This document shows, piece after piece, positions 36,491 through 51,885 of a stretch of DNA of 64,000 nt. Below the pieces are notes generated by a model, which saw nothing but the letters and a program-made list of their open reading frames with translations, made no database searches and was not told the DNA's origin. Both the position numbers and the translations under genes were made by a program. The stretch is from Chrysomallon squamiferum (lineage: Eukaryota; Mollusca; Gastropoda; Neomphalida; Peltospiridae), in assembly GCA_012295275.1 (NCBI GenBank), contig CM022677.1:18568439-18632438 (forward strand), read 5' to 3'. Within the stretch, counting starts at the first letter, position 1. Each line of letters opens with the position of its first letter.

Positions 36491-36859
36491 AATACGCCAA
36501 CATAAATAAATAAACAAACAAAACAGAAAAAGGCAATAAATAAATAAAATAAATAAATTAATTAATTAATTAAATTTAATTTAATTTAAGAAATAAAGAA
36601 AATATATAAGCAAATGATCTATCTCCCTCTCTCTCTCTATCTATCTATTCATCTATACATATATAAATGGTAAAAGAAAAAAAAAAAAAAAATAATAATA
36701 ATCATCATAATAATAATAATTAATAAAATTTTAAAAACTAAATAATAATTTTTAAAAACAAGAATTATAAATGGGATACAGATTTATGAAATAAACAAAA
36801 ACGGACTTTTAGAAAGTAAAATAAAAACATAATAATTAAAAAAAGAGAGAAAAACAAAC

Positions 36860-36990
36860 ACGTATTAAACGTTGTTACAAAACATCTGCACTGTTTATTC
36901 TTGATCCAGCTCTCTGAATCAAACATTTTCCCACTGAACATTAAAGTACACCTTTCTTCGACACACAAGGGAAAAAATATTATGTATATG
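36860..36990 (-). other. Conserved short minus-strand frame, unknown
   Basis: Reads CVEERCTLMFSGKMFDSES on the minus strand. Close relatives are near 47020-47120 (CVQERRTLMFSGKMFDSES) and 50530-50610 (CVQERRTLMFSGEMFDSDS). Stops break the later copies downstream. It is part of a duplicated block that also holds the element at 36290, and may be a gene or repeat remnant. Confidence 0.3.
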
Positions 36991-36999
36991 AAAAACAAC

Positions 37000-39179
<2,180 letters not shown>

Positions 39180-39569
39180 TTAAAATCATTAAAATAAATG
39201 TATCATTATGTACTTGCATTTACAGTATTTCTTTAACCATTGATCTGAAATAGCAATAATACTGAAATCGTTATAATGATTACATTCTTCTTCATGAATA
39301 TAGCTTCAATTTTATATATATATAAATCAGTTTGAAAAGAGATCAGGCGGTATAATCAGGGTTTTCATTTAGTTAACATTTGATAAACAGAGTTACTTCC
39401 CTTATCGGGAAATTCGGAGGTAGGAATCGAAATCTCATTGATAATGTCTACACTTGTTTAAGTAAATCTGGATTATAAATGTGTTAAAAAGACACGAATA
39501 AGTCTCATAAAAGTATTCAGCGTAGAGTTTTAGTTACATACCTAAAATCATCCTCATTATTATTATTAA

Positions 39570-39630
<61 letters not shown>

Positions 39631-39640
39631 TTTATTATGA
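39180..39640. repeat. Block X copy with (ATT)n
   Basis: Matches 56460-56900 and the right side of the assembly gap. It ends in an (ATT)n tract at 39555-39632 leading to the family B pseudogene. Confidence 0.6.
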
Positions 39641-39919
39641 TTATTATCATTATTACTGTTGATGTTGATATTGTTTGTTTTCGGTTAATTAATTATATAT
39701 AAACATATATAAATGGAGCCTGTCAAAAATGAAAACATATCAGGTGAATCATCCTTTTCATTACTGTTGTTGTTACTCGACGAATAAATGAAATAATAAC
39801 TTTAAAAAAATTCATTTCATTTTTTTCTTTTTATTTCTCTCTTTCTGACTTTCTGTTTTGTGTATGTCTATGCTTGAGTGTGCCTGTGTGTGTGTGTATG
39901 TGTGTGCGTCCTTTTCTCT

Positions 39920-40625
39920 TTTCTCTCTATCATAACTTTACCGTATCGTGACGTCATATATTCCATAACTTTGCAGAGACAAACTCCGTAACCTTTATCT
40001 TTGACATCAACCGACTTTCCTTTCTTGACGTCAAACTTTTCCAGAAATTTCAAATCAAAATACTTCAGGAAACGACTATAGGAAAAAAACTGGAGGCTTC
40101 TTGTTATTCATGTATGCGATTCCTAACAATGAGACATACTCAAACATGCATCTTTCCATTTTTCTCATGTCCTGAATCTCAACTAAAGATTTGCTAGTGG
40201 TCTTCAATTTCCATCTGACATACAAGTTCAATGTTTTTCTTCGTTTGTACGCCGTGCTGTGAGTATAATTACCCAGAAGGTCAAGATTTCCGTCCAGTCA
40301 CCACTTTTCTTCTGAACCAGCTGCTCTTGTGTTACTATAAGATGCCGTCGTAGTTCCAGAACTCAGAAGAACGTCTTTCCTTGTTACCAGATGTACTTTA
40401 TTGTTAGAGTTATCTGCCGGTGTACGGCGTGAATGATTATGACATCTAATCCCACGCCATCTTAAACACGAACAGCCAAGTTTTCTAAAATACTTTTTCA
40501 CACTGTTTTCGTCGTATAAATACATTTTAATTAGAATTACTGGAATGTCGATCACAATAAATATCCAGACAGAAATTTAAATTATCCATGTTTTAATAAT
40601 CTGCTGTTGTGTTCGACGTTGAATA
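39920..40625 (-). pseudogene. TNF-like family B relic, copy 1
   Basis: Read on the minus strand, in order: a membrane segment ISVWIFIVIDIPVILI, then MYLYDENSVKKYFRKL, a cysteine pair (CSC), KVHLV, a tryptophan segment and LNLYVRWKLK. Further on come KFDVKKGKSVDV and RYGKVMI. The KFDVKKGKSVDV segment fits the TNF strand pattern 'F.L..GD.L.V', and RYGKVMI fits the final 'FG...L'. LNLYVRWKL fits 'G.Y.VY..V.F'. Disabling changes are an in-frame TAA in the membrane segment (40577-40579), a TGA at 40298-40300 and a frame shift at a seven-base A run on the plus strand (40083-40089). That run could instead be the pyrimidine tract of a splice acceptor (TTTTTTTCCTATAG). The TNF-like assignment is inferred from pattern alone. 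Confidence 0.5.
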
Positions 40626-40659
40626 ACGCTAAATTTGCAGTTTTAGTGTTTTGTTAACG

Positions 40660-40933
40660 TGGAAAACAGAGAAAGAGAGACAGTGAGAGACAGGGAGAGA
40701 CAGGGACAGAGAGACAGAGAAAGAGAGTAACAGAGAGATAGACATATAGAGACAGAGACAGAATGAGACAAAGAGCTAGAGACAGAGAGAGAATGGGTAA
40801 GAGACAGAGAGACAGAAAGACAGAGACAGACAAAGTGTCAGGGACAGACAGACAGAAAGATAAACGGACAGAGACAGAGACACACACAAAGCCGAGAGAC
40901 ACAGAGAGAGAAATAGAAATAATGGGAAATAGA

Positions 40934-41013
<80 letters not shown>

Positions 41014-41605
41014 CAGACAGAGAGACAGACACCGAGACAGAGAAATAATGAGACAAAGAGGAGACACAGAGACGGAGAGACAGGTTGCAAGAAAGAGAGC
41101 AGAAAGAGAGACACATTGATAAAGAATGGGAAATAGAGAGGCATAGAGTTAGGCAGACAGAAAGACACATACAGAAAGACAATCGAAGAGGCAGACAGAG
41201 AGACAGACACAGAGAAAGACAAAGAATGGCAGAAAGAGAGAGACAGAGAGAGAAAGAATGGGAGACAGCGATAATGGGAGACTGAGACAGACAGAGAAAC
41301 AGAAGAAGAGGGACTGAGAGAAAGACAGACGGACTGAAAGAGACAGAAGCACAGAAAGACAAAGAATGGCATAAAGAGAGAGACAAAGCGAGAAAGAATG
41401 CGAGACGGAGACAGACAGAGAAACAGAAAGAGAGGGACTGAAAGAAAGACAGACGGACTGACAGAGACAGACACAGAAACATAGAGAGAATGGGGCAAAG
41501 AAAGAGACAGACAGAGAGACAGAGACATAGCAATAATGGGAGAGAGGGAGAGGGAGAGAGAGATAGGAAGACAGAGAGAGACACAGAGGCATAGGGATAG
41601 AGACA
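40660..41605. repeat. GACAGA-rich polypurine array, about 950 bp
   Basis: Mixed GA, GACAGA and AGAATGGG units, with a purer (GA)n core at 40930-41000. The same composition occurs at 128-467 next to the family B scrap. The long SLSLC-type frames are compositional. Confidence 0.9.
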
Positions 41606-41921
41606 ACACTCTCTGAAACGAACCAGCAGGACTTAAATGAAAAAAAAAAATGAAAAGAAAAAAGAGAAAAAAATCCAATAATTGCGTGATCAATAAAGAA
41701 TTCATTCAAGTGTGCAAATTTAGAGTGACTTATCTTGGCTTCGTAATTTTTATATTTTTTTCATTTGATATACACGCTGTAACAGTGACAATACAAATGA
41801 ATGTAAGAGATTAGCATTTATGTCGACAAACAAGATATCGCAGGATATCACGAATATCTTGAAAAATCTTGTATCAATTGAACGTAGCATTTATGGCGAA
41901 TCTGAAAAAAAAGATAAATCG

Positions 41922-42252
41922 CAGATTAATGAAAATATAAAAAAAAATATTTGTGCAAAATTAAGAGATATATATTAGCAGGGCTTTTTCAGTTCATCTA
42001 AAATATCAGTTATGACACACACACATACACACACACACACACACACTTATATATCTATATGTACATACGATACTGAAATGTAACAATTTATACAAATACA
42101 TCAGATACAGGAAAACTGAGAGAGCACAAAGAATATGTAGATTATGTAACACTGTTGAGATTAAAAATAAGAAATCGCTGTGCAGTTTATGAAAATATTT
42201 GTTTAAAACATTTCAATATCGAAGAGTACGATAATAAATAATTGAATTGAAC
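41922..42252 (+). mobile_element. Worn LINE 3' end
   Basis: Contains remnants matching the 60 kb copy: TACAAATACATCAGATACAGG, AGAGCACAAAGAATATGTAG (the ERAERIC region), then AATCGCTGTGCAGTTT and the tail AATAATTGAATTGAA. A CA tract sits at 42014-42046. It lies about 400 bases before TNF copy 5. Confidence 0.5.
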
Positions 42253-42661
42253 CACTAATCCTTGCAACGAACAGTTGTGAACAAAGCATTAAACCCATTT
42301 GACTGACTGCTTGAACTGATCTCATTTTCTCACTAGGTCTCGTGTCACGTGGTCTCGGGCGTTAGCTCAAATGTCTAGTTTCACATGTTGACTGTAAGAT
42401 ATAAATTACAGAAAGGACTAAGTCTACTGTTACTGAGAAATAATTGGCAAAGCGGGAAATCTGATCCGAATCACTGGGTGTATATATTGACTTTCACAAG
42501 GACTATGAGTATATTCTCATAAACTATAGGATAACAGTACAAAGAAGAATTATTTTATATATATATAATAACAGAATTAAAAATCACATCTTGGATAGAC
42601 GACATCGTGTGTAAATATTTCACTGTTTGCTGTTTGTATCTAAGCGACATACAAGTTATCT

Positions 42662-43166
42662 GTGATTAAAAAAAAAAAAAAAAAAAATCGTTACAGCCTT
42701 GGTTTCAAACAAAACAAAGAAAGAAAACCCAGAAAAAGCAGTATTCGAGGTAGGACTAACTGGGACAGTAACGAGCCTTTCATCAAACCAAATGGAGAAG
42801 AAACTGCAGAAAGTTTTCTCAATCCTGACACTAAACGTACGTCAAGAGAAAAAGTGCGTGAAAAATTTGAAAAAGATAAACACACAGAAAAAGAGAAAAA
42901 CAAATTCTGGACAGAGACCATTGTCCTTTTTCTTTTCATCGACATCTTTCTGGTGATCGTTATATTTCTAACTTTCACTACACCACGGGTGCAGTCACAA
43001 CGTCAAACCGTTGTGCAATGGGACGACGACGTCTGCTTTCCGTGCAAAGATGTTTATCTCACCGACGACGACAAAACTGACAACATCTACGACTTCGACG
43101 TTCGAGAAGATGGAAATATCTGCTGTGCTGGTCGTGAGGGAAACCTGATCGACATCGTAACAAAGG

Positions 43167-43219
<53 letters not shown>

Positions 43220-43232
43220 GTTATTATTATTC

Positions 43233-43269
<37 letters not shown>

Positions 43270-44567
43270 GTTATTATTATTATTGTTATGCTTGTTGTTG
43301 TTGTTGTTCATGATGTATGTATGTATATATGTATGTTCTTACATGTAAAGTAAAATATGTTAATACTTTTCTACAATTCTATTTATTCCCAGTTTTCAGA
43401 AACACAGTACCAGCAAGAAAGAGCCAAAAGTGAGTAGTAAATAATTCTGAATAGACAATAATATTCTCAATACATTCAAAACTAAAAATTGACATTTGTG
43501 ACCGGAGAAAATTTAAAAAGACAAAAGATCTTCTCTTTTTCTTTGTGTGTCTATTTGCCCCTGTCTGTCTTTCTGTTTCTCTGTCTGACTGTGTGTCACT
43601 CCGTAATACGTGAACACACACACACACATAGAGATACACACATCCACACAGCCACACACATACACACACAGACAAACACGCACACAACATATATATACCT
43701 ACATATCTAACAAAAATGAAAAACTCAGAAAACACACAGGTATGTGTTAAACTATGTATTCAGTCTTCGACAGTAAGGCACGTCTGAACGACTTTGTCTA
43801 GTAAACGACTGGTTCGGTCTAATCACAACTGTTTCTAACTAGCCCGACTGGTCGTGTTAATAATGTATGAACTGTGAATTAATTTGCTATCAGTGATCCT
43901 ATAAACATTAGTATTGAGGAAATATAAAACTATCGACGTGGAAATCCCCGGTTCTATAATTAGACATGTAAAGCGGAGTGTGCAGTAAATAACTAAACAA
44001 TCCCGACTTCGTCCTAACCGCTGAGTAATATTGAAATTTTTGTAGAGGCGGGATTAGTTAGAACTCGGGTAGGTTCAGCACCTCGTTATACAGTCGGAAC
44101 ATTTCGTACATTTCTTTGAAATATAAGCGTAGCGGAATGTGACGAGGTGTTCCGACTGACCGGAATCGACCGAGATATGCTCAATATAGAGTGTGCGTGT
44201 GATAAATGTAGTACGCATACTTAAAAACATTAACGTCGAAATATATATATATATGTCATATTTTTTAGATTCTGAATCACGTTTTGTTGGGGAGAGAGAC
44301 CGCTCAGCATATCTACACGGAATTGACTGGGCGAGGTCAGGTGAGGTCAAAGTTCATTAAAAACTAAACAGTAATGAGATATTAGAATATTAGATATCAT
44401 TTTTAAAAAACAGATGTGTTCATTATTTAACCATATTAAATATTTATTATAAAATAATAATAATAATAATTTGTCAGTCTGTTTATTAGAAGTTCTAGCT
44501 TTAATGTGGATTTGTACCTGTGTATGAGATAGAGAGAGAGAAACAGAGTTTGCTAAACAATTTTTGA

Positions 44568-44604
<37 letters not shown>

Positions 44605-44997
44605 GCAGAAGGACAAAATATACTGCACTGGAACCAAACCTCTTCGTTCATTGGGAAGAAGATGATCTACAAAGATGGCCGCATTCAAGTAAAAACGCCT
44701 GGCACGTGTTTTATTTACGCTCATCTTGTTTTCGTGAACAACCAAACACAAGACGACGCCACTTCTGTTCATTCCATCTGGCTTAGAAATGGCGGGAAAC
44801 ACGAAGAGAAATTACTCGAGCTTTTCCAGTCTCAGTATCGTGTGACGTCATCAGGGACAGCAGGCTTTACTCCTACTTACCAAGGCGCGCTGTTTGAACT
44901 GAAAGCAGACGACAGTATTGAACTGCGCGTGCAGAACGTTAAAAATCTTGAAAAGGAGAACAACAAACACAACTTCGGAATTTACTGCTTTCAGTAA
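42662..44997 (+). CDS. TNF ligand family protein, copy 5, start codon not found
   Basis: Exons are about 42662-43165 (5' limit uncertain), 43393-43429, 44269-44340 and 44609-44997, with family phases. Exon 1 lacks the MDHNNES start. The frame is open from after a TAA at 42641-42643, through a 19-base A run, with no ATG anywhere upstream of the membrane segment; 42662 is only a GTG. The tail has an insertion of roughly 20 residues (SFLNPDTKRTSREKVREKF) before KHTEKEKNKFW. The anchor, CFPC...ICC stalk and TNF domain are intact, and both sequons (NQTSS, NNQT) are present. C250 of copy 1 is replaced: QYRVTS for QCVVTS. Exon 3 reads SESRFVGERDRSAYLHG. The ATTAAA hexamer of the other copies is changed to ATTAAC. 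It may be translated from an unseen upstream exon or a non-ATG codon, or be a recent pseudogene. Confidence 0.75.
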
Positions 44998-45217
44998 TTT
45001 TCTATAACTAACAAGTCGTGATTTACTAAAAGAAAATAATTAACACGAAACCCAAATCACAGACATAACTTTTACTTACACAACTTTGATGAGAATCAGT
45101 TTTGTGAATTTAATATTATTACTGCTACTACTACAACTTCTACTGCTACTACTGTATCTTTTGTATATTTTTTATCTTATTTTATTTCTTGTATATTTTT
45201 CTATCATAATAATAATA

Positions 45218-45249
<32 letters not shown>

Positions 45250-45622
45250 AATAATAATAATCATAATAATAATATTGCTGTTCCTTTTGCTCATAATGGT
45301 CATTGAGATGGTGACAACGAATCTTCTGTTTAATTATGTGACCTTATCAAGTACAGGAAGTTCATGTACAAAGTCTTTTAGAACAGCAGTGTCAAAGTAG
45401 TGAACTGCAGGAGGTCAAGAGTTAGTGAAACTGAAGCAGTTTATGTAATCGACTCCTCAGCTGTAATTGTCATGAACTATAATAGATGTATTGTGTTTTT
45501 GATTATATCTTTGTTGAATATATTTCTTGCTTGTCATTTTGTTTTTATCTAACCATCAGTTGTTTTGTATTGGTTTGATTTGTTTAGTTTTTGCAACTGT
45601 GTTTTGTTTTATGAATCTTGTC
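44998..45622 (+). other. 3' flank of TNF copy 5
   Basis: Matches the 3' flank of copy 4 closely, including the GAT/AAT tracts at 45208-45275 and the block AACTGCAGGAGGTCAAGAG. No separate gene is seen. Confidence 0.5.
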
Positions 45623-46220
<598 letters not shown>

Positions 46221-46280
46221 ACACAAAATGTTCCAGAAAGCACTTCACCGCAAGCTGACAAGTAGGAAGCCGTGTCCCGG

Positions 46281-46315
46281 GTACACGTGACGTACACGTG
46301 ACGTACACGTGACGG
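46281..46315. repeat. Triplicated 11-mer TACACGTGACG
   Basis: Three tandem copies of an 11-base unit that contains the E-box CACGTG. The paralogous site at 36110 has one full and one mutated unit, so this is a small local expansion. Confidence 0.8.
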
Positions 46316-46429
46316 ATTAGATCACCTCACCGCTTACCTAGCAACAAACAATTATAAACAAAATAATTTTTTTTTAATAATAACAGGTCTTATTTACTAT
46401 TGTTTTCGAAGAAATGCAGAATGTTATTT

Positions 46430-46823
46430 ATTTACTTACTTATTTATTTATTTATTTATTTTTCATATAATTCCCATGTTGATGTGTCCCGTGGTCCTAC
46501 TAAATCAACAAAGATCCGCCATTTTACTCTGTTATTAGAGTCGTCAGAAAATATCAAAGGAACAATCACAGTTCTCAGTTTTAATGATTTGGCACAAAAA
46601 AATGGGTCGTCTTACTGCCACATGTAAACAAGCAAACAGGATTATTAATACGCAAACATAAATAAATAAGCAAACAAAAAAAAAAAAAAAAAAAAAAAAA
46701 AAGATAAATAAAATTAATTAATTAATTAACTAAATTTAATTTAATTTAACAAATAAATAAAATATATAACCAAATGATCTATCTATTCATCTATACATAT
46801 AATTCGTCAAAAAAAAATATATA

Positions 46824-46862
<39 letters not shown>

Positions 46863-47467
46863 TAATAAAATTAAAAAAAACAAATAATAATTTTTAAAAA
46901 CAGGAATTATAAATGGGATTCAGATTTATGAAATAAACACAAACGGACATTTAGAAAGTAAAATAAAAACATAATAATTAAAAAAAGAAAGAAAAACAAA
47001 CACGTATTAAACGTTGTTACAAAACATCTGCACTATTTATTCTTGATCCAGCTCTCTGAATCAAACATTTTCCCACTGAACATTAAAGTACGCCTTTCTT
47101 GGACACACAAGGGAAAAAAATATTATGTATATGAAATACAACAACGACGACAACAAAAGAATAACAACAACAGAAAAAACCTAATAAAAAACAACAAACA
47201 ACTATATACAAAATAAATCAATACTAGATAAGCTTACGTATTTTCATGTTTACTGCGTTCTTCGTTTTCAATACAAGGTCATGGTTAAGATCATCTTCTT
47301 AACTACACTTGCTATATATTTCTATCAATGTATGTTGTCTCCAACTACGAAACCATGGAAACAAGAATAAACTGAGTCAGGTGTAGAAAGATATCTCTGA
47401 GATATATTTGTTTAAGAGGAACTGATAATTAATTACTCTCAAAGTTGTTGTTGTTGTTATTATTATA

Positions 47468-47524
<57 letters not shown>

Positions 47525-47540
47525 GAGACAGTTATGTTGG
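46430..47540. repeat. Paralogue of the 36.3-37.0 kb block
   Basis: Contains the CCATGTTGATGTGTCCC element (46475-46640), a poly-A run near 46675-46702 and an (AAT)n tract near 46825-46862. It also has the conserved minus-strand FSGKMFDSES frame near 47060 and a segment with ATATCTC-T-GAGATAT (47388-47405), and ends in (ATT)n at 47465-47523. The block from 47020 to 47440 recurs at 50520-50930. Confidence 0.55.
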
Positions 47541-47777
47541 CAATGGCGATTAAGTACAGTATTAGTCTACATCATTTTATTTGTTTCCGTCCTTCTTTGT
47601 TTATGAAAATTTCAACAAAAAAAAAAAAAAAAAAAGCAAATTGATGCTATAAATATATATGAAAGACAACATTTGTATATAGATAGATAGATAATGTGTA
47701 TATGTATGTGTGTCTGTTTCTGTGTATGTCTGTTTGTGTTTCCACTGACGACACTCGACTGAAGGGACTAATAACAC

Positions 47778-47977
<200 letters not shown>

Positions 47978-47989
47978 GGTTGTTAAGAA

Positions 47990-48570
47990 GGCGAAGAATA
48001 AAGTTCGTGAGATTGCGCAGATGAATAAACAACTAATAAAGACGAGATTAAACTCTGACGTATATTTACAGTCTCCCTCAGCGAATGACGTAACGACTGA
48101 AACAATGTATCACATGTTAGCTAGGTGACGTATGACAGCGATATCTTGAAAAATCTTGTATCGAGAGAACAATAGTTTCAATTGTGTTCTTAATTACTCA
48201 GTCTGCCGTAACTTTTTGAGGTATTTGGTTCTTCGAGTTACAAATACTTAGTAGGCTTTGTACAAGTATGTAGATGTTTGTGTGAGTATATGAGTAAAGA
48301 TACAATCTTCAATATAGCGTGTACATTAGGAATGAAAAATAGCTCTATTGCTGTCAGGCAGAATATCAAACAACACAACCAGTTGAAGACAACACTACAA
48401 CGATCTAAAAGCAATTCGTCAAAAAAAAAAAAAGACAAAAGAAAAGAAAGTTTTAATTTTAATTTTTTTTCCTATTATTAGTTATTATTTGTATTTATTT
48501 TCGATTATTAGCTATTATTTTTATTTTCTTTCTATTATAAGTTATTACTTTTATTTATTTTCGATTATTT
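47990..48570. repeat. R element with TATTAG minisatellite
   Basis: Same order as in the macrosatellite: AAGTTCGTGAGATTGCGCAG, then TGTATCACATGTTAGCTAGG, then AACACTACAACGATCTAAAAGC, then a short TATTAG minisatellite. Confidence 0.65.
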
Positions 48571-48824
48571 AGTATAATTAGCTCGTAGATTAAATACTTT
48601 GAGAAATAATTGTTGTTCTTGTAAACCTTCATTGTCATAAGGAAACAAAATGGTCATTTGTTTCGGCTGTACTACTTTCTGTGTTTGTTGTATTGTCTTT
48701 CGTTCATTTATTCGTTTTTTTTAAATGTATTCTCTATTTTGGTTTGATAATGTTTTGTGAAAATATCTCGTACACGCACCATCTATCTATACATCCCATA
48801 TGTAATCACGCACTGATTCGCACA

Positions 48825-48945
48825 TACAGACACATAGACACACAGACACACAAACACATAGACACAGACACACAGGCACACAGACACACAGACACATAGG
48901 CACACAGATACACAGGAACACAGACACACAGACACACACAAGGAA
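48825..48945. repeat. ACACAGAC array
   Basis: Short array with the usual CATCCCATATGTAATCACGC leader, followed by the GGAAATAAGAAAACGAC tail also seen after the arrays at 10490 and 55770. Confidence 0.85.
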
Positions 48946-49171
48946 ATAAGAAAACGACGCAGTATCTTTTGAACAATTCTAAATTGTTAATTACATTGGT
49001 AAAAATAATCTTTTATCTTTTTTCTTTTATTGTTTCTTCAAACATATATTAAGTATAAGAAATAAATAAATAAATAATAAATAAATAAACAAATCAATAA
49101 ATAAATAAGAATAGAACAGTATAGAATATTTGCCCCTTTGATATTAAATAAAAGGAGAACGTGTGTAATGT

Positions 49172-49337
49172 CTATTTTATTTCTATTATCGTGATATCAT
49201 ATATGTATATAAAACACGATCTCCTGTGTTTTATTTTTATTATCGTGGTATCATATATGTGTATAAAACACGATCTCCTGTGTTTTATTTTTATTATCGT
49301 GATATCATATATGTATATAAAACACGATCTCCTGTGT
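49172..49337. repeat. 54 bp tandem repeat, three copies
   Basis: Each unit carries ATCGTG...CACGAT as a short inverted pair around an AT-rich loop, then CTCCTGTGTT. The motif AAAACACGAT falls at 49211, 49265 and 49319, giving a period of 54. Single copies of the unit appear near 10690 (worn) and 56090-56130. Confidence 0.85.
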
Positions 49338-49784
49338 TTGAAAGGTAAATTATCTCTGTCATGCGTCTGACTTCGCGATTAAAAGGAAACATTCTATTTA
49401 TAGATTGAAATAAATTTTTCAAACGGGTACCATGCTCGGGTAATGTGAGACAACAAATTACACGTAATAAATCATTTGATATACACGCTACAACAGGACA
49501 ATGATTTAAACAATAGTTAAGAAGGAGATGACTAAATCTTGTCAGTTTTCGCAGATTAACAAACAAAAGACAAGTTATAAAGATAAGAATAAACTCTGAC
49601 ATGTATTTACGAGTCTCTCTCAACGAATGTCTTGAAGAGATTAACATTTACGTCGACTGAAACAAGATATCGCAGGATATGACAGAGATATATTGAAAAA
49701 TCTTAATCGATTGAACGTAGATAACCTTGCAAGGCGTAATCTAGAAAAAAATATTCTCATATAAATGTCATGGATAAACAGAGA

Positions 49785-49956
<172 letters not shown>

Positions 49957-49989
49957 TACTGATTTAGTATTAAAAAAAATAAAAAAAAA

Positions 49990-50027
49990 AACCAACCTTA
50001 CTTATTATTGTTTTCGAAGAAATACAG

Positions 50028-50071
<44 letters not shown>

Positions 50072-50945
50072 TTTTCCATATAAATCAGTAATGATCCGCC
50101 ATATTACTCTATTATTAGAGTCGTCAGAAAACATCAAAGGAACAATCACAGTTCGCAGTTTCAGTGAACTGGCACGAAAAAAAATGGGTCAAGTCTTACT
50201 GCCACACGTAAACACGCGAAAATAAATAAATAAACATATATATATTTAATTGGTCAGAAAATAAAATAATCAAAACGAAAAAAAAATACGTATTAGTGAT
50301 TTTTAATAAATTTTATATCTAAATCTTCAGTTCGAACCTAAATTAATGAATAAATAAATGTAAAAAAATAATAATATGAATAAATAAAATTTTAAAAATA
50401 GATAATAATTTTTAAAAACAAGAATTGTAAATGGGATACAAATTTATGAAATAAATATAAAGGCATTTTAAAAAATAAATAAATAAATAAATAAAAAAAA
50501 GGAGAAGAACAAAAAATCTGGACTATTCTTTCTTGGTTCAGCTATCTGAATCAAACATTTCCCCACTGAACATTAAAGTACGCCTTTCTTGGACACACAA
50601 GGCAACAAAATATTATGTATGTGAAATACAACAACGAGGAGAACCAAAAGAACAACAAAAAAACAACAACAAAAACCTGATACAAAAACAAAAACAAAAA
50701 TAATAAAGTATAAACAAACTAAATCAATACTAGAAAATCTCACAATTTTCATGTTTACGACGCTCTTCATTTTCATTTCAAGTTCATGATTAAGGTCATT
50801 TTCTTATCTACCCGTCACACACATTTTTATCTATGTATGTTGTCTGCAACAACGAAACCATGGAAACAAGAATAAACTGGGTCAGGTGTAGAAAGATATC
50901 TCTGAGATATATTTGTTAAAGTGTATCTTAAAATTAATTATTATC
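49990..50945. repeat. Third copy of the 36.3/46.4 kb block
   Basis: Contains a TTTA run, the CCGCCATATTACTCT version of the dispersed element and a worn minus-strand FSGEMFDSDS frame. It also has the AAACCATGGAAACAAGAATA segment shared with 47350, and leads directly into the TNF relic at 50953. Confidence 0.55.
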
Positions 50946-50952
50946 AATGTTA

Positions 50953-51083
50953 TTACTCCCACTTACCAAGGCGCGTTGTTTGAACTGAAAGCAGACGACA
51001 GTATTGAACTGCGCATGCACAACATTAAAAATCTTCAAAATAACAAGAACAAACAGAACTTCGGAATGTATTGCTTTCAGTAA
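50953..51083 (+). pseudogene. 3' end relic of a TNF ligand exon 4 (copy 6)
   Basis: Starts abruptly in the middle of exon 4 at TTACTCCCACTTACC and encodes about 42 residues: TPTYQGALFELKADDSIEL..., with variants RMHNIKNLQNNKNKQNFGMYCFQ in place of the usual tail. It ends at TAA 51081-51083 with the normal 3' flank (TTTTCTATAACTAACAAG, ATTAAA at 51133). The upstream sequence is the 47.4 kb-type block, so about two thirds of the exon is missing and there is no acceptor site. It is non-functional. Confidence 0.9.
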
Positions 51084-51454
51084 TTTTCTATAACTAACAA
51101 GAGGAAATATCGTGATTTAATAAAAGAAAAAGATTAAACACGAAACACAAACTTACAGATCACAGACATAACTTTCATTTACAGAACTGTGATCTCTTGT
51201 ACATTTTTTCTATAATAATAATAGTAGCAGTAGTAGTAGTAGTAGTAGTTGTAATAACAATGTAATTAGTTCTAGTTAACAGAAATGATACAAATAATTA
51301 CAGACAGATTAGAAAGGGATTAGTGTGCCAGTGGTCCAAGTTGAGAAATAGATACACATCAATTCACACCTCTTAATCTGGTGTTAGCTACAGGTTCATG
51401 TTTTTCTATAAAATACAACAGAACCCATGCTGAAGTTAAGTGCTGAAGTTAATA

Positions 51455-51885
51455 ATGTTCGTGAGACTGCGCAGATTAACAAACAACTAATAAAGACGAG
51501 ATTAAACTCTGACGTATAGTTACAGTCTCCCTCAGCGAATGACGTAACGACATTATAATTTTCAACGACTGAAACAATGTATCACAGGTTAGCTAGGTGA
51601 CGTATGACAGCGATATCTTCAAAAGCCTTGTATCGAGAGAACAATAGTTTTAATTGTGTTCTTAATTACTCAGTCTGCCGCAACAAGAGGTATTTCGTTC
51701 TCTGATTTACAAATACTTAGTAGGCTTTGCACAAGTATGCAGGTGTTTGTGTGATTATTACCTATTATTTTATTTATTTTCTTTTATTAGCTATTATTTT
51801 ATTTGCTTTCTATTGTTAGTTATTATTTTTATTTGTTTTCTATTATTAATTATTATTTATATTTATTTTCGACTATTAAGTCTAA
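51455..51885. repeat. R element, truncated, with minisatellite
   Basis: R core up to AGGTGTTTGTGTGATTAT. It then jumps straight into the TATTAG minisatellite, missing the ATACAATCTTCAATATAGCG to ACGATCTAAAAGC part seen elsewhere. Confidence 0.6.

Noticed and set aside
49161-49370. 69-codon frame with an 18-residue repeat (YMYIKHDLLC)
   Set aside because: Entirely the 54 bp triplicate read in frame; no conserved start, and single copies elsewhere are not open.
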